From Serratia symbiotica (GTDB lineage Bacteria; Pseudomonadota; Gammaproteobacteria; Enterobacterales; Enterobacteriaceae), in assembly GCF_000821185.2 (NCBI RefSeq), contig NZ_CP050855.1:682001-746000 (forward strand): a stretch of 64,000 nt of DNA, read 5' to 3'. The notes below the pieces were generated by a model, which was not told where the DNA came from, did no database searches, and worked only from the letters and a program-made list of their open reading frames with translations. This document shows, one piece after another, positions 20,140 to 31,511 of the stretch. Within the stretch, counting starts at the first letter, position 1; the number at the start of each line of letters is the position of its first letter. Position numbers and translations under genes: made by a program.

Positions 20140-21035
20140 TCAATATCCGACGGCCGAGCCAGCAGGAAGGCGGACGTCGTTGGCACCGTACAGGTAGCCT
20201 TCGCGCACTCTGCCGGATACCGCAGAGTCGTTACCTGAGCTATCTGGATTGACGCCTATTGCGCCTGGTAGGCCAACCTAAGCGTGGCGCATCGCTTCGG
20301 TCATGGTATGGATGGCCGCCGCTGCCACTGCCTGCGGGATTTTGCCTCTGTAAAATGCATCCGTGCCGTCTTTGGCGATGGCTGACAGCGTATTGGCCAG
20401 ATCGCGCTGTACCAAGCGATCGCCCGGCTGCAATGGCGTGCCGTCTGGGCGTAGGAAGATCTTGGCGGACTCAGGATCTTGTTTGAAACGTGCGATGGTG
20501 GTGTCGAGGACATCGGTGTCGGCACGGGTCGGCACGGGTCAGCACAAAGCCTTCGCGCGCCAGTTTGATCGCCGGTGCTAACAACTGCTGGCGGCTCAGC
20601 TTACCGTATTTCTCGCGTGCAGTTTCCATACCTAGCACCGTGCCTGGTACGGCTACTGCCAGATAGCCGTATAAACTGGTATCTTTCTTCACCTTGCCGA
20701 CAGCGTCCAGATACATTTGGGCGCTAGCCGCCGCCGGCGCGACTTCACGGAAGTTAATAAAGGTATCGGTACCATCGGCCAGGTGGATGGTCATAAAGCC
20801 GCCACCGCCGATATTGCCGCAGCAGGGGTTGACCACCGCCTGCGCGTAGCCAACCGCCACCGCAGCATCTATCGCATTGCCGCCCATTTTTAGGATGTCG
20901 GCGTGAGGCCAGGTGCTGTGAGGTTACCACCATGCTATTTGGGGCTTCTACCGCCGGATTGGAAGCCGCATGCAGGCTACAGCTGGCTAGCAATAGTGCC
21001 GCGGTCATTGGTTTGCCCCATTTCTGTAAAAGCAT
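20140..21035 (-). pseudogene. ggt: Gamma-glutamyltranspeptidase, broken
   Basis: A signal peptide (MTAALLLASCSLHA) and N-terminal domain are recognisable (MGGNAIDAAVAVGYAQAVVNPCCGNIGGGG). There is a frameshift near 20905. A second comes from a 10-base tandem duplication (two copies of CCGACCCGTG on the minus strand, plus 20519-20540). After TEAMRHA (20280) most of the protein, including the catalytic Thr region, is deleted and only the tail VREGYLYGANDVRLPAGSAV… remains before TGA at 20140. Intact Ggt is a periplasmic glutathione hydrolase of ~580 residues; this cannot work. Confidence 0.88.
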
Positions 21036-21214
21036 AGTTACCCTTACCCTGTAAATTTTTTTGGTATTTGCTTTGCTTGCAAAGAGCAGCAAGCCTGTGT
21101 TGTTGTGCATCTTGATAATAGATACCGATAAGGAGAGAGTAGAGTAACCAGGCTGAGAAATGTGAGCGGAAACGAGGAAGTAAAGCCCACATTGTGGGCG
21201 GGATCTAAAAAGGA

Positions 21215-21243
21215 TAAAAAAACCGGCCACGTGAGCCGGCTGA
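21215..21243 (-). terminator. Terminator of the peroxiredoxin gene
   Basis: On the minus strand CCGGC-TCACGTG-GCCGG is followed by T7 (plus 21214-21222). It lies 20 bases after the peroxiredoxin stop codon. Confidence 0.8.
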
Positions 21244-21261
21244 TTCACTTGCAGATTGAAA

Positions 21262-21864
21262 TTACAGCTTGGCAGCGTTCTCGGACAGGTATTTAGCGAC
21301 ACCGTCTGGAGATGCGCCCATACCTGCTTTGCCTTTTTCCCACTGAGCCGGGCACACTTCGCCGTGTTGCTCGTGGAATTGCAGTGCGTCAACGGTACGC
21401 AGCATTTCGTCGATGTTACGGCCGATTGGCAGGTCGTTGACAACCTGCGCGCGTACCACACCGTCTTTGTCGATCAGGAAGGAGCCGCGCAGCGCAACGC
21501 CAGCTTCTGGGTGTTCGATGCCGTAAGCTTGCTGAATTTCACGCTTAATGTCAGCAACCATGGCGTATTTCACTTCACCGATGCCGCCGTTTTCGACCGG
21601 GGTTTTACGCCATGCGTTATGGACGAACTCTGAATCGAATGAAACGCCAACCACTTCAACGCCACGCTTCTGGAACTCTTCATAGCGGTGATCGAAAGCG
21701 ATCAGCTCAGAAGGACATACGAAGGTGAAGTCCATCGGCCAGAAGAACAAAACCGCCGGCTTGCCGTTCAGGTGCTTCTTTAGGTTAAAGTTTTCAACAA
21801 TTTCGCCGTTGCCTAATACGGCAGCAGCAGTAAAATCAGGGGCTTGACGAGTTACCAGAACCAT
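21262..21864 (-). CDS. 2-Cys peroxiredoxin (AhpC/TSA family)
   Basis: The 200-residue cytoplasmic thiol peroxidase reduces H2O2 and organic peroxides. The peroxidatic Cys is in FTFVCPSE (about residue 50), and the resolving Cys in GEVCPAQW (about residue 169). Arg and Thr of the active site are present (PMDFTFVC). ATG 21864 is preceded by AGGAGTC and gives the usual start MVLVTRQAPDF; a longer frame upstream is not used. Yersinia and Serratia carry this gene (often called tsaA or ahpC) next to acpH-queA, as here. Confidence 0.93.
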   Translation of the reverse strand: MVLVTRQAPDFTAAAVLGNGEIVENFNLKKHLNGKPAVLFFWPMDFTFVCPSELIAFDHRYEEFQKRGVEVVGVSFDSEFVHNAWRKTPVENGGIGEVKYAMVADIKREIQQAYGIEHPEAGVALRGSFLIDKDGVVRAQVVNDLPIGRNIDEMLRTVDALQFHEQHGEVCPAQWEKGKAGMGASPDGVAKYLSENAAKL

Positions 21865-22092
21865 AATGACTCCTGTAAAAGTTGTTAAGGGGTTGAGAGA
21901 AAAAGCACTGGCCAGTATAAGAGCCGCGACTGGGTGGATAAAGGGTAAAACACCCATCGATGAGATAGGTTTTACCTATTAAATCCGTATGTTAAATTTA
22001 TAAAAAATCAAAATAACTTTTTCCTGAAAAAGGGCAAGTATAAAAAATATTTTCTTGAAAAGCGCCGCAATTTCAGTTTTTTGAACTTGACT

Positions 22093-22540
22093 TTACAGCT
22101 TTTTGTCTTTCGCCTGTTGCATCATCTGTGGGTAAAACTGCCAAAAGTGTGTTTCAAGCTGAGGGTAATGGCGTTCGATGTCGGCGAAGGATCCCGCCAA
22201 CGCGGCGAGGCGTGGGCGGCGGGTGGCCATACTTTGCAGCACTTTGGCGATAAATGGTAATTCGGCATAGCGTTCTAGCCAGCGTTCTGGCCACAGGTAG
22301 CGGTTTAGGTTCTGAAAGCGTGGCGGCGTCAGCGGCAGGTACGGCACAATTTGGCTGCGCGCCTGCTGGGTGAAACTGTGTAGGCTGCTTAATGGTTCCA
22401 ACTGTTGCCAGTGGCGCGCCAGAAAGTGATCCCAAACGACGTCAAGGGTGATCGGTGCCACGCACGAAGTCCGCCAGCAGATTGCCCAGCAAAGAGCTTT
22501 GCGCCAACATGGCCAAATGGAGATGAGCGAGAAAATTCAT
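22093..22540 (-). pseudogene. acpH: ACP phosphodiesterase, internal deletion
   Basis: The true start [20 protein letters not shown] is at 22540, but after …[10 protein letters not shown] a TGA stops the frame. From 22461 downward the rest of AcpH is open ([20 protein letters not shown] … FYPQMM). About 45 codons between are missing, probably deleted across the repeated GTGGCACCGATC-like sequence. AcpH removes 4'-phosphopantetheine from acyl carrier protein (normal length ~193). The residues encoding the metal site in the deleted segment are gone. Confidence 0.88.
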
Positions 22541-22787
22541 CCGGCCACTATACCCTAAATAATGGGCGTTGCACTAAGGCGTCAAACACTGGCCCGCAGG
22601 GATGGGGGTCGCTAACCCCGAGCTTACACGAACAAGTGATTCGTGTGAGTGATAAATCTGCCAGGAACTGATTTGAATGCCGTAAAGCGGCAGGCAAGTT
22701 CGTCAGGGGGAATCCTGAGATGGGCCGAATGGCGCAGCCAACAAAGAGGCGGTTTCAACTATGATGGGTAGATACCCGACGTTAAGT
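22541..22787. other. Structured non-coding segment between acpH and queA
   Basis: Several small hairpins follow each other: CACGAA/TTCGTG (about 22627-22645), TGCCG/CGGCA (22678-22692) and GGGT/ACCC (22766-22777). It ends against a MITE right terminus. No protein is coded. It looks like the remnant of a mobile element or structured RNA, identity unknown. Confidence 0.35.
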
Positions 22788-22805
22788 GCCTAATAGGATA
22801 GGTTC
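22788..22805. repeat. MITE right terminus, solitary
   Basis: GCCTAATAGGATAGGTTC followed by TAA equals the right end of the MITE family. No left end is seen nearby. Confidence 0.6.
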
Positions 22806-22903
22806 TAAGTACATCTTGCTTATTTCTTGCTGCTGACTGCCTACAGCTTTAGACTAGGCCGCCTATTTTCATCAGCCATCTTATAGTGAAGAAGTGAATA
22901 CCC

Positions 22904-23983
22904 ATGCGCGTTGCCGATTTTTCGTTTGAACTCCCTGGCTCCCTGATTGCCCGCTATCCGCAGCCTGCACGCAGCAGTTGCCGCTTATTGCAACTGGATG
23001 GGCCGAGCGGGGAACTGACGCACGGTGTATTTACCGATTTGCTGGACAAGCTGGAAGCTGGCGATCTGTTGGTGTTTAACAATACCCGGGTGATCCCGGC
23101 GCGTATATTTGGCCGCAAGGCCAGCGGCGGCAAGGTAGAAGTGCTGGTGGAGCGCGTGCTCGACGATCACCGCGTGTTGGCGCACGTTCGCGCCTCCAAG
23201 GCACCGAAGCCGGGTGCCGAACTGCTGTTGGGTGATGACGAAAGCATCGCTGCCACCATGGTGGCACGTCACGACACACTGTTTGAGCTGCGTTTTAATG
23301 ATAATCGTGATGTATTCAGCGTTCTCAATGCCGTTGGTCATATGCCGCTGCCGCCGTATATCGATCGCCCGGACGAAGACGCCGATCGCGAGCTGTATCA
23401 GACGGTTTACAGTGAGAAACCGGGCGCTGTCGCCGCGCCGACCGCTGGCCTGCACTTCGACGAACCGCTGTTGGCTGCGCTGCGCGCGAAAGGCATTAAG
23501 ATGGCCTTTGTTACCTTGCATGTTGGTGCTGGCACTTTCCAGCCGGTGCGGGTGGAGACCATTGAAGCGCATATGATGCATGCGGAATACACTGAGGTAT
23601 CGCAGGAGGTGGTTGATGCAGTGCTGGACTGTAAAGCACGCGGAAAACGCGTGGTGGCGGTGGGCACCACCTCGGTGCGCTCGCTGGAAAGTGCCGCCAA
23701 TGCCAGCAAGCCCGCGCTGATTGCCCCATTCTTCGGCGATACCCGCATCTTTATCACTCCAGGCTATCGCTATCAGGTGGTTGACGCGCTAGTAACCAAT
23801 TTTCACTTGCCGGAATCGACGCTAATCATGTTGGTTGCCGCTTTCGCTGGCTATAAAAACACCATGAACGCTTATCTGCAGGCGGTAGCCGAGCAATACC
23901 GCTTCTTTAGTTACGGCGATGCGATGTTGATCAGCCGTAATCCGCAGGCGGAGCAAGAGTCCGTTGGTGCAGATGCCCAATAG
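22904..23983 (+). CDS. queA: tRNA preQ1(34) S-adenosylmethionine ribosyltransferase-isomerase
   Basis: The 359-residue cytoplasmic enzyme transfers and isomerises the ribosyl group of SAM onto preQ1 in tRNA, making epoxyqueuosine. The conserved start [47 protein letters not shown] and [13 protein letters not shown] motifs are all present. The gene is intact at the usual length (~355). In enterobacteria tgt, yajC and secDF follow directly; here the block ends in IS66 debris, so the partner tgt is not at its normal place. Confidence 0.96.
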   Translation: MRVADFSFELPGSLIARYPQPARSSCRLLQLDGPSGELTHGVFTDLLDKLEAGDLLVFNNTRVIPARIFGRKASGGKVEVLVERVLDDHRVLAHVRASKAPKPGAELLLGDDESIAATMVARHDTLFELRFNDNRDVFSVLNAVGHMPLPPYIDRPDEDADRELYQTVYSEKPGAVAAPTAGLHFDEPLLAALRAKGIKMAFVTLHVGAGTFQPVRVETIEAHMMHAEYTEVSQEVVDAVLDCKARGKRVVAVGTTSVRSLESAANASKPALIAPFFGDTRIFITPGYRYQVVDALVTNFHLPESTLIMLVAAFAGYKNTMNAYLQAVAEQYRFFSYGDAMLISRNPQAEQESVGADAQ

Positions 23984-24159
23984 ATTGCAAGCTGTGGCAA
24001 GGCGCACCAGGTGCCAAGCGCTTACTCAAGTCAGTGACTGGCGGGAGAAGGTACCGCCGATATAGCCGCAGTTTGAAAGATGAAGGGTAGGTATTCCTGT
24101 GCTGCGCAAACGGCATGATCCTGTTTTAACGACATCAGACTGTTCCACAGATAACCCAG

Positions 24160-24900
24160 GCGTTACTGCCGCTGTACCTCCAGCAGAAAATCTACCTGCG
24201 CCAGGGCGTCGATATCACGTGCAGCACGCTGGCCGACTGATTCGGTGCGGTGGGTGCTGCGCTGAGGCCTCTGGCAGAAGCGTTGCACCGGGACTTGTTA
24301 CAGCAAGCGGTGCTGTAGGAGGATGAAACGCTGTTGCTGTTGCTCAACCCCGAGAAAGGCAAAAGCCAGAAAGGCTACTTGTGGGTGTACGCCAGTGCAG
24401 CCGGGTCAATCCGGCCCGTAGTGGTGTATGACTGTCAGCCAGGGCGCAGCGGCACCTATGCCCAAGCGATGCTGAATAACTGGCAGGGGACGCTGGTTGT
24501 GGACGGGTATGCTGGCTACCGGGCATTATTCGACGAAGGTGGTGTGAAAGAAGCGGGCTGCTGGGCCCATGTGCGTCGGAAGTTCTTCGACCAGTACAGG
24601 GCAAACGGCAGTCCGGTGGCGGAGACGGCATTAACCACTATCCGTGAAATGTACAAACTGGGGCGTTGGATAAGGCAACGTCCGGCAGAACAACGACGAC
24701 GATGACGTCAGCGTTATGCGAAACCGTGGTCGGCGGCGTTCGAAAGCTGGCGGCAGCTGAAACAGCAGAAGACGGCGGCGAACTCGGGGATACGCAAAGC
24801 TATCGATTATGCACTGAAGCGGTGGGTGGCGTTACGGGTTTACCTGGAGGATGGCCGGGTGCCGATAGACAACAACCGGACGGAGAATGTGATATGGCCC
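24160..24900 (+). pseudogene. IS66-family TnpC fragment, several frameshifts
   Basis: Pieces in different frames read LYLQQKIYLRQGVDITCSTL, DWFGAVGAALRPLAEALH, then 24334-24705 with YLWVYASAAGSIRPVVVYD and GYAGYRALFDEGGVKEAGCW, then RKAIDYALKRWVALRVYLED and PIDNNRTENV. These are the central and C-terminal parts of an IS66 TnpC transposase (DDE type). Both ends are lost; the fragment is fused to an SDR gene fragment near 24898. Confidence 0.82.
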
Positions 24901-25049
24901 GTGGCGATCGTGGCATCGGACGGGTAGCGTCCCTCTGCCTTGCAAACAAAGGACATAAAGTTTGTATTGGGATTGGGTACCGGGAGCGTGAAGATTGCGC
25001 ACATGAAGTTGTGGAAAAGATTCGCCATTTCGGTGGCACAGCCATCGCT
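24898..25049 (+). pseudogene. Short-chain dehydrogenase/reductase fragment
   Basis: The frame reads GDRGIGRVASLCLANKGHKV then YREREDCAHEVVEKIRHFGG and TAIAV. This is the N-terminal Rossmann motif (GxRGIGR) and following helix/strand of an SDR oxidoreductase. It lacks a start, is joined to IS66 debris upstream and runs straight into a partial CRISPR repeat. The substrate is unknown. Confidence 0.65.
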
Positions 25050-25658
25050 GTGGGGTGCGACCAGCCAATCGCAGAACAGGCGCAGGCCGATCGTGAGTTT
25101 CAATCCACGCACCCGCGTGGGGTGCGACTTACTGACCAGTTGAAGAAAAACTTCCCTAACATGGTTTCAATCCACGCACCCGCGTGGGGTGCGACTACGG
25201 CCTACTTGGTAAGGTTTTTGAGCGCATCATGTTTCAATCCACGCACCCGCGTGGGGTGCGACACACTGTAAGTTCTATAGTAAACGGTGTTAATTGGTTT
25301 CAATCCACGCACCCGCGTGGGGTGCGACAGCTAGATGTAGCCCCATCGTATTCAACGATTGGGTTTCAATCCACGCACCCGCGTGGGGTGCGACAGTTGT
25401 AGTAGAGCTTTCTAGCTACAAGCAGCAGTTTCAATCCACGCACCCGCGTGGGGTGCGACAGTAGGCCTGAGCGTAATATCATCAGCATCTAAGGTTTCAA
25501 TCCACGCACCCGCGTGGGGTGCGACTTGTAGCTACGTACTACAGCCTAGCTGAGGTAGGGGTTTCAATCCACGCACCCGCGTGGGGTGCGACCCACGAGA
25601 TTAACGGCATCACCTACAAACTAAGAGTTTCAATCCACGCACCCGCGTGGGGTGCGAC
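25050..25658 (-). CRISPR. Type I-C CRISPR array, nine full repeats plus one truncated
   Basis: Nine identical 32-base repeats begin at 25097, 25164, 25231, 25297, 25363, 25428, 25494, 25561 and 25627 (plus-strand reading starts GTTTCAATCC and ends GGGGTGCGAC). Spacers are 33-35 bases. The last 12 bases of a repeat (25050-25061) lie 35 bases, one spacer length, before the first full repeat, so the distal repeat was cut there. In minus orientation the repeat starts GTCGCACCCC and ends GTGGATTGAAAC, the type I-C form, and cas2 lies on the same strand upstream, so transcription should run leftward. Confidence 0.97.
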
Positions 25659-25832
25659 CGCCTTCTTGCAAAGGCAGAGACAGTCTACCGAGGAACCCTA
25701 TTCTGCGCCAACCCCATGAGGGGAACCACAAATAGGCACTCTCGAAAGGCTGTCTTTCAATATGATCCATTTTATCAATCAGTTGAAAAACGCCATCCTC
25801 CCTGAGTTTTAATGAGTACTACCGGTTGGCGT
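25659..25832 (-). promoter_or_regulatory. CRISPR leader
   Basis: The region between cas2 and the leader-proximal repeat is AT-rich on the cas2 side, non-coding, and in the position of a type I-C leader. No precise promoter was identified. Confidence 0.55.
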
Positions 25833-26126
25833 TCAGATAATCAGGTCACTCTTGAAAATATCCAAGGCCGGTTTGGCACCATGGTGCTCCACCTTGCCAC
25901 GCCACTCCTTGCCTAGACGATAAAAACGCAGGCTATCCACACCCGGCTCATACGCCTTCAACAGCTGTTCCTTAAACCGCACCCACTGAGCAGGTTCCAC
26001 TTCGCATTCAAACACCGAGTACTGTACACGTACACCATAGTCCAGACAGATCTTCGCCAAATGACGCAATCGACGCGGTCCCTCAGGATCTTCCAGAGAG
26101 ACATCGTAGGTCACCAGTACCATCAT
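25833..26126 (-). CDS. cas2: CRISPR-associated endonuclease Cas2 (type I-C)
   Basis: The 97-residue small ferredoxin-fold protein has the start MMVLVTYDVS with the conserved Asp8, RRLRHLAKICLDYGVRVQYSVFEC and FYRLGKEW. Cas2 bridges two Cas1 dimers during spacer acquisition. It is intact, 12 bases after the cas1 remnant. Without Cas1 it is unlikely to support adaptation. Confidence 0.94.
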   Translation of the reverse strand: MMVLVTYDVSLEDPEGPRRLRHLAKICLDYGVRVQYSVFECEVEPAQWVRFKEQLLKAYEPGVDSLRFYRLGKEWRGKVEHHGAKPALDIFKSDLII

Positions 26127-26138
26127 GGCCGCATTCCT

Positions 26139-26413
26139 TCATCGATGAAAATAAGGTGGATATTCCGCCAAATCGCCGCGCAAATGTTGTGCCAGCAACA
26201 TGGCCTGCACATGAGGCAACAAGCCAACAGCTACTTTTTCCCCCAAGAACGGATGGGTGATCTCTTCCTGTTTTCTGGCTTGCCAGCTTTGTAACAACAA
26301 TCGTCGAGTATCCTCCTTCATGGCGATACCACCCAGAATATCTGTTGTAAAATCATTAGGCTTGACCTGCTGACGATTGATCAGTGTCAACACTAACCGA
26401 TCCACTATCGGAG
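26139..26413 (-). pseudogene. cas1: Cas1 C-terminal fragment, cut by an IS3-group element
   Basis: About 90 residues remain: PIVDRLVLTLINRQQVKPND … THPFLGEKVAVGLLPHVQAM … RGDLAEYPPYFHR. They match the C-terminal helical domain of type I-C Cas1. The N-terminus and most catalytic residues are missing. Sequence beyond the IS is IS66, not cas1, so the rest of the operon (cas4, cas7, cas8c, cas5, cas3) has been deleted. Confidence 0.9.
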
Positions 26414-26485
26414 TGTAGTGGCACACTGAATTTGGCCACCTGAACAGAGGTGATATGCTCACCTCAGGACATTACAGGTGCTTCA

Positions 26486-27654
<1,169 letters not shown>

Positions 27655-27662
27655 CCACTACA

Positions 27663-29240
27663 CATCGCAGCCCTTGAAGAAAAGCTCCGACAGAAAAATA
27701 GTAAACTCAGCCTCGTGGAAGAGACTGAGTCCTTCCTGCGCTCGGCGCTGGCCCGTGCAGAAGAAAAGATAGAAAACGAAGAGCGGGAAATAGAGCATCG
27801 GCGTGCGCAACTGGAAAAGCTGCGCCGGATGCTGTTCGGTACCCGCTCTGAAAAACTTCGCCGACAGGTGGAAGAGGCTGAAGCGGTGCTGAAACTGCAC
27901 GAGCAGGCGGGTGACCGTCACAGCGGTCGGGAAAACGACCCGCAGGTTCCCCGTCAGCTTCGCCAGTCCGAACACCTTCCGCGTGAGATGAACCGCCTTG
28001 AGCCCGTGGAAACTGGCTGTCCTAGTGCGGAAGTGACCTTAAATATCTCGGCGAAGTCAGCGCAGAACAGCTGGAACTGGTCGCCTGCGCTCTGAAAGTC
28101 ATCCGCACCGTCAGGGTGAAAAAGGCGTGCGTAAAGTGTGACTGCATTGTTGAAGCCCCCGCCCCCTCGCGTCCCATTGACCGCAGCATCGCAGGGCCTA
28201 GCCTGCTGGCCCGGGTGCTGACGTCAAAATACGGCGAACACTTGCCCTTGTATCGTCAAACTGCAATCCTGGCCCGTCAGGGCGTGGACCTGAGTCGAGC
28301 CTTGCTCTCCAACTGGGTAGATGCCTGCTGCCGGTTAATGGCACCGCTGGACGAAGCACTGTACCGCTACGTCATGGATACCCGCAAACTTCATACCGAC
28401 GATACGCCGGTGCCAGTGTTGTCCCCGGGCAGGAAGAAGACGAAAACCGGGCGGCTCTGGACGTATGTCCGCGATAACCGTAACGCTGGTTCATCAGACC
28501 CACCGGCGGCCTGGTTCGCCTACTCGCCGAACCGGCAGGGAAAACATCCGCAACAGCATCTTCGCCAATATAGTGGCGTGTTGCAGGCTGATGCGTACGG
28601 CGGTTATGACCGGTTGTTCAGTGCAGAACGTGAAGGCGGTGCACTGATCGAAGCTGCATGCTGGGCGCACGCCCGTGGAAAAATCCATGATGTGTATATC
28701 AGTACCCAGACTGCCACAGCCGAGGAAACCCTGAAACGCATCGGTGAACTCTACGTTATAGAGGAAGAAATACGCGGCAGGCTGGAAGCAGAAAGGCAGT
28801 CAGTCAGACAGGCCCGAGCTAAACCGTTACTCGACTCACTCCATGAGTGGATGGTGGATAAAAGCGCGACGCTGTCGAAAAAATCCCGGTTGGGTGAAGC
28901 GTTCGCGTAGACGTTGAACCAATGGGATGCGTTGTGTTATTACGCCGATGAGGGGCTGACGGAACCTGACAATAACGCAGCGGAACGGGCGTTGAGGGTC
29001 GTCTGTCTGGGGAAAAAAAATTATATCTTCTTCGGCAGCGACCATGGTGGTGAGCGCGGCGCACTGCTGTACGGCCTGATCGGTACGTGCAAACTCAACG
29101 GAATCGACCCGGGGGCTTATCTGCGTCATATCCTGAGCGTACTGCCGGAGCGGCCCTGTAATAAAGTGGCCGAACTTCTGCCCTGGAAAGTGGATCTCAC
29201 TTCTCATTAACCGTCAATACGACACTGCCTTTACGATTAC
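27663..29240 (+). pseudogene. IS66-family TnpC, frameshifted and with an internal stop
   Basis: The N-terminal coiled coil and zinc region (RRAQLEKLRRMLFGTRSEKL) run to 28095, then the frame shifts near 28030. The long middle part (TDDTPVPVLSPGRKKTKTGR, LQADAYGGYDRLF, ACWAHARGKIHD) ends at TAG 28908. The C-terminus continues to 29210 (NNAAERALRVVCLGKKNY). The IS66 right end (…TTTACGATTAC) is at about 29240. tnpA and tnpB are absent; the left end was removed at the junction with the IS3-group element. Confidence 0.88.
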
Positions 29241-29271
29241 GACATTATCATGTGATCTATCACCAAAATAA

Positions 29272-30243
29272 CTAAGCTATATTTTCCTGATGTAAATCAT
29301 GAAGGTTGATAGCACCGACCACCTTTCCCTCGGCATTAACAACTGGCGCGGCGTTTATATGGTTTTTGTGCAGCGCATCCAATGCGGTGCCCACAGACCA
29401 TTCTTCAGGTAATTGGTAGCCTGGACGGCTAATCGCCTCAATAATTGGCGCATCAAGGTTCGATCCTTTTACCATCCACCTTCGGAGGTCTCCGTCAGTA
29501 AAAACGCCAGCGACTAAATCATTATTATCGCATACTACCACCAACCCCAACCCAGTTCTGCTGAGCTCAAGCATCCCTTCCATCACCGTACTATCCAGAT
29601 GAACTTTAGGTAACCTCTCACCGGTGCGCATCAAATGATGTACACGGTTGAGTAAGCGTGCGCCTAAACTGCCTCCAGGATGTGAACGAGCAAATTGCTC
29701 AGGACTAAATCCACGATACCGCATCAGGGCCATGGTCAACGCATCCCCCATAAGTAGCGTATTTAAGGCACTGGATGTGGGCGCCAGTCCTAATGGGCAG
29801 GCTTCCCGTTCTACGCCTATATCCAAAACACAGGTTGCCGACTGCGCCAATGGCGAAGTTAGATTTCCAGTTATGGCAATGACAGGAATATGAGCCTCGC
29901 TTAATAATGGCAATAATGTGTCGAGCTCGCGGGCGCGCCCTGAATACGAAATAAAAATCACCACATCCGGGGCCGAAATCATGCCAAGATCACCATGCAA
30001 TGCTTCTGCCGGATGTACAAAAAAGGCGGGTGTTCCTGTACTGGCCAATGAAGCTGATATTTTTTTGCCAATATGGCCTGACTTTCCCATACCAGACACA
30101 ATAACTTTCCCTTTGCACTGCATCAGTATTTCACACGCCCTGACGATAGAGTCATCCAGACGTTGGAGCATTTTTTGCGCTTCAGCGATCTCAATCGCCA
30201 TCGTTTCCCGGGCAAAGGCTAAAAAAGATTTACTCATCTTCAT
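29272..30243 (-). CDS. gutQ: D-arabinose-5-phosphate isomerase GutQ
   Basis: The 323-residue aldose-ketose isomerase interconverts ribulose-5-phosphate and arabinose-5-phosphate. A SIS domain (residues ~40-170: [37 protein letters not shown]) is followed by two CBS domains (about 205-320). It is the last gene of the srl operon and overlaps srlR by 14 bases. ATG 30237 (MSKSF) is an alternative start. It could back up KdsD for lipopolysaccharide Kdo synthesis. Confidence 0.93.
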   Translation of the reverse strand: MKMSKSFLAFARETMAIEIAEAQKMLQRLDDSIVRACEILMQCKGKVIVSGMGKSGHIGKKISASLASTGTPAFFVHPAEALHGDLGMISAPDVVIFISYSGRARELDTLLPLLSEAHIPVIAITGNLTSPLAQSATCVLDIGVEREACPLGLAPTSSALNTLLMGDALTMALMRYRGFSPEQFARSHPGGSLGARLLNRVHHLMRTGERLPKVHLDSTVMEGMLELSRTGLGLVVVCDNNDLVAGVFTDGDLRRWMVKGSNLDAPIIEAISRPGYQLPEEWSVGTALDALHKNHINAAPVVNAEGKVVGAINLHDLHQENIA

Positions 30244-31009
30244 TACTTCCTACAATCACGACCTCTATGCCGTTTTCACGTAATGCATTGAGATAATTTA
30301 CAGAAATACTTGAATCGGTAATTAATATATCCACAGCGCTCAGTTGGCATACAATATTGGGGCTTTTACGACCGAACTTTGATGAGTCTACCAGTAAAAT
30401 AATCTGCTTAGCCGAGTGGCACATGGCCTGGCTTACTGCATAGGCTTCATTGAATGTCGTGACGCCTGCATTTAAGTCTACGCCGTCGGCACCGATGAAT
30501 AATTTATCAAAACTGAATTGGGAAAAAGCAGCCTCTGCAAGACATCCGTGAAAGGATGCAGAATTTTTACGGTATGTACCGCCGGGCATCAGGATCACCT
30601 GATCATTATTCAGCTCAACGAGTTCATTAACGATGGTTAAACTGTTGGTCATTACCGTAATATTATTGAACTGGGATAGGCAGGGCACCATACGCAAGAC
30701 CGTACTTCCTGTATCAAAAATCAGTGAATCACCATCGTTTATCAGCGAAACAGCATGTCGGGCAATCCACTTCTTTTGATCCGGGTTGATATGAGTTTTA
30801 CGATGGATGGGTTGATCTCCCTCGTCTCGGCTGAGCATTACCCCGCCATAGGTCCTCAACACCATGCCCGCAGTTTCCAGTGACGTTAAATCCTTACGGA
30901 TAGTCGTACCTGTAGTCCCAAAATGATTGGACAATATCTCAACAGAAGTTTTTCCATTGTGATGTAAATATTCCAGAATTGCTGACTGCCGCTGCTTAGG
31001 TTTCATCAC
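30230..31009 (-). CDS. srlR: Sorbitol operon repressor SrlR (DeoR family)
   Basis: The 259-residue DeoR-family regulator has an N-terminal HTH ([20 protein letters not shown] … [16 protein letters not shown]) and a sugar-phosphate-sensing isomerase-like domain ([16 protein letters not shown]). It represses the srl operon in the absence of sorbitol-6-phosphate. It sits between gutM and gutQ, as in E. coli. Confidence 0.93.
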   Translation of the reverse strand: MMKPKQRQSAILEYLHHNGKTSVEILSNHFGTTGTTIRKDLTSLETAGMVLRTYGGVMLSRDEGDQPIHRKTHINPDQKKWIARHAVSLINDGDSLIFDTGSTVLRMVPCLSQFNNITVMTNSLTIVNELVELNNDQVILMPGGTYRKNSASFHGCLAEAAFSQFSFDKLFIGADGVDLNAGVTTFNEAYAVSQAMCHSAKQIILLVDSSKFGRKSPNIVCQLSAVDILITDSSISVNYLNALRENGIEVVIVGSNEDE

Positions 31010-31095
31010 ATTTCATCATCCAATTATAAAATTCTTACCTTTTTTGAAAAAAATATAACAAACTTCGAAATATTTTTCTTATACAATGAAAGATA

Positions 31096-31458
31096 TCATA
31101 ATTGAGGTTGAATCGCCAAATTCAGGGCGGTTTGGCATGCATGTTGATGCGGGAAAATCACTTTGGGCTCAAGGGAATTTTTATGCAGACCGATGACCTG
31201 AGTCAATCTAACTGGTCGAGCGAAAACGGTAAGACCCCTTAGCATAAACCCATCACACACATGCCCATCTTCATCAAAGGATAATGCCATTATTACACGC
31301 GATCTGAAACAACCGGTAGAACGGCCAATACCCACGCGCCCTTGGCAAATCAGGCGATTCAACGCTTGATTGAATCGCCTGATTTGCCACCATCCCAAAA
31401 GGATTTGCCCCAGCCATGCAACGACGGCAATACAAATTAGCAATGTTACAGAACTCAT
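31096..31458 (-). CDS. gutM: Sorbitol operon activator GutM
   Basis: The 120-residue protein has one N-terminal hydrophobic segment (VTLLICIAVVAWLGQILLGW) and a basic middle part (QALNRLICQGRVGIGR). It matches GutM/SrlM, an accessory activator of the srl operon, in size and position (between srlD and srlR). Its exact mechanism is not known. Confidence 0.9.
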   Translation of the reverse strand: MSSVTLLICIAVVAWLGQILLGWWQIRRFNQALNRLICQGRVGIGRSTGCFRSRVIMALSFDEDGHVCDGFMLRGLTVFARPVRLTQVIGLHKNSLEPKVIFPHQHACQTALNLAIQPQL

Positions 31459-31511
31459 GCATTACACCTTGTTAGAGAACCGGCCCCATGCAATCGCATG
31501 AAGCCGAATGG

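Noticed and set aside
24666..25402. Open frames translating CRISPR repeats (repeated FQSTHPRGVRH-type peptides)
   Set aside because: The repeat unit has no stop in some frames, so spurious frames arise. The regular 32-base repeats with unique spacers are a CRISPR array, not a gene.
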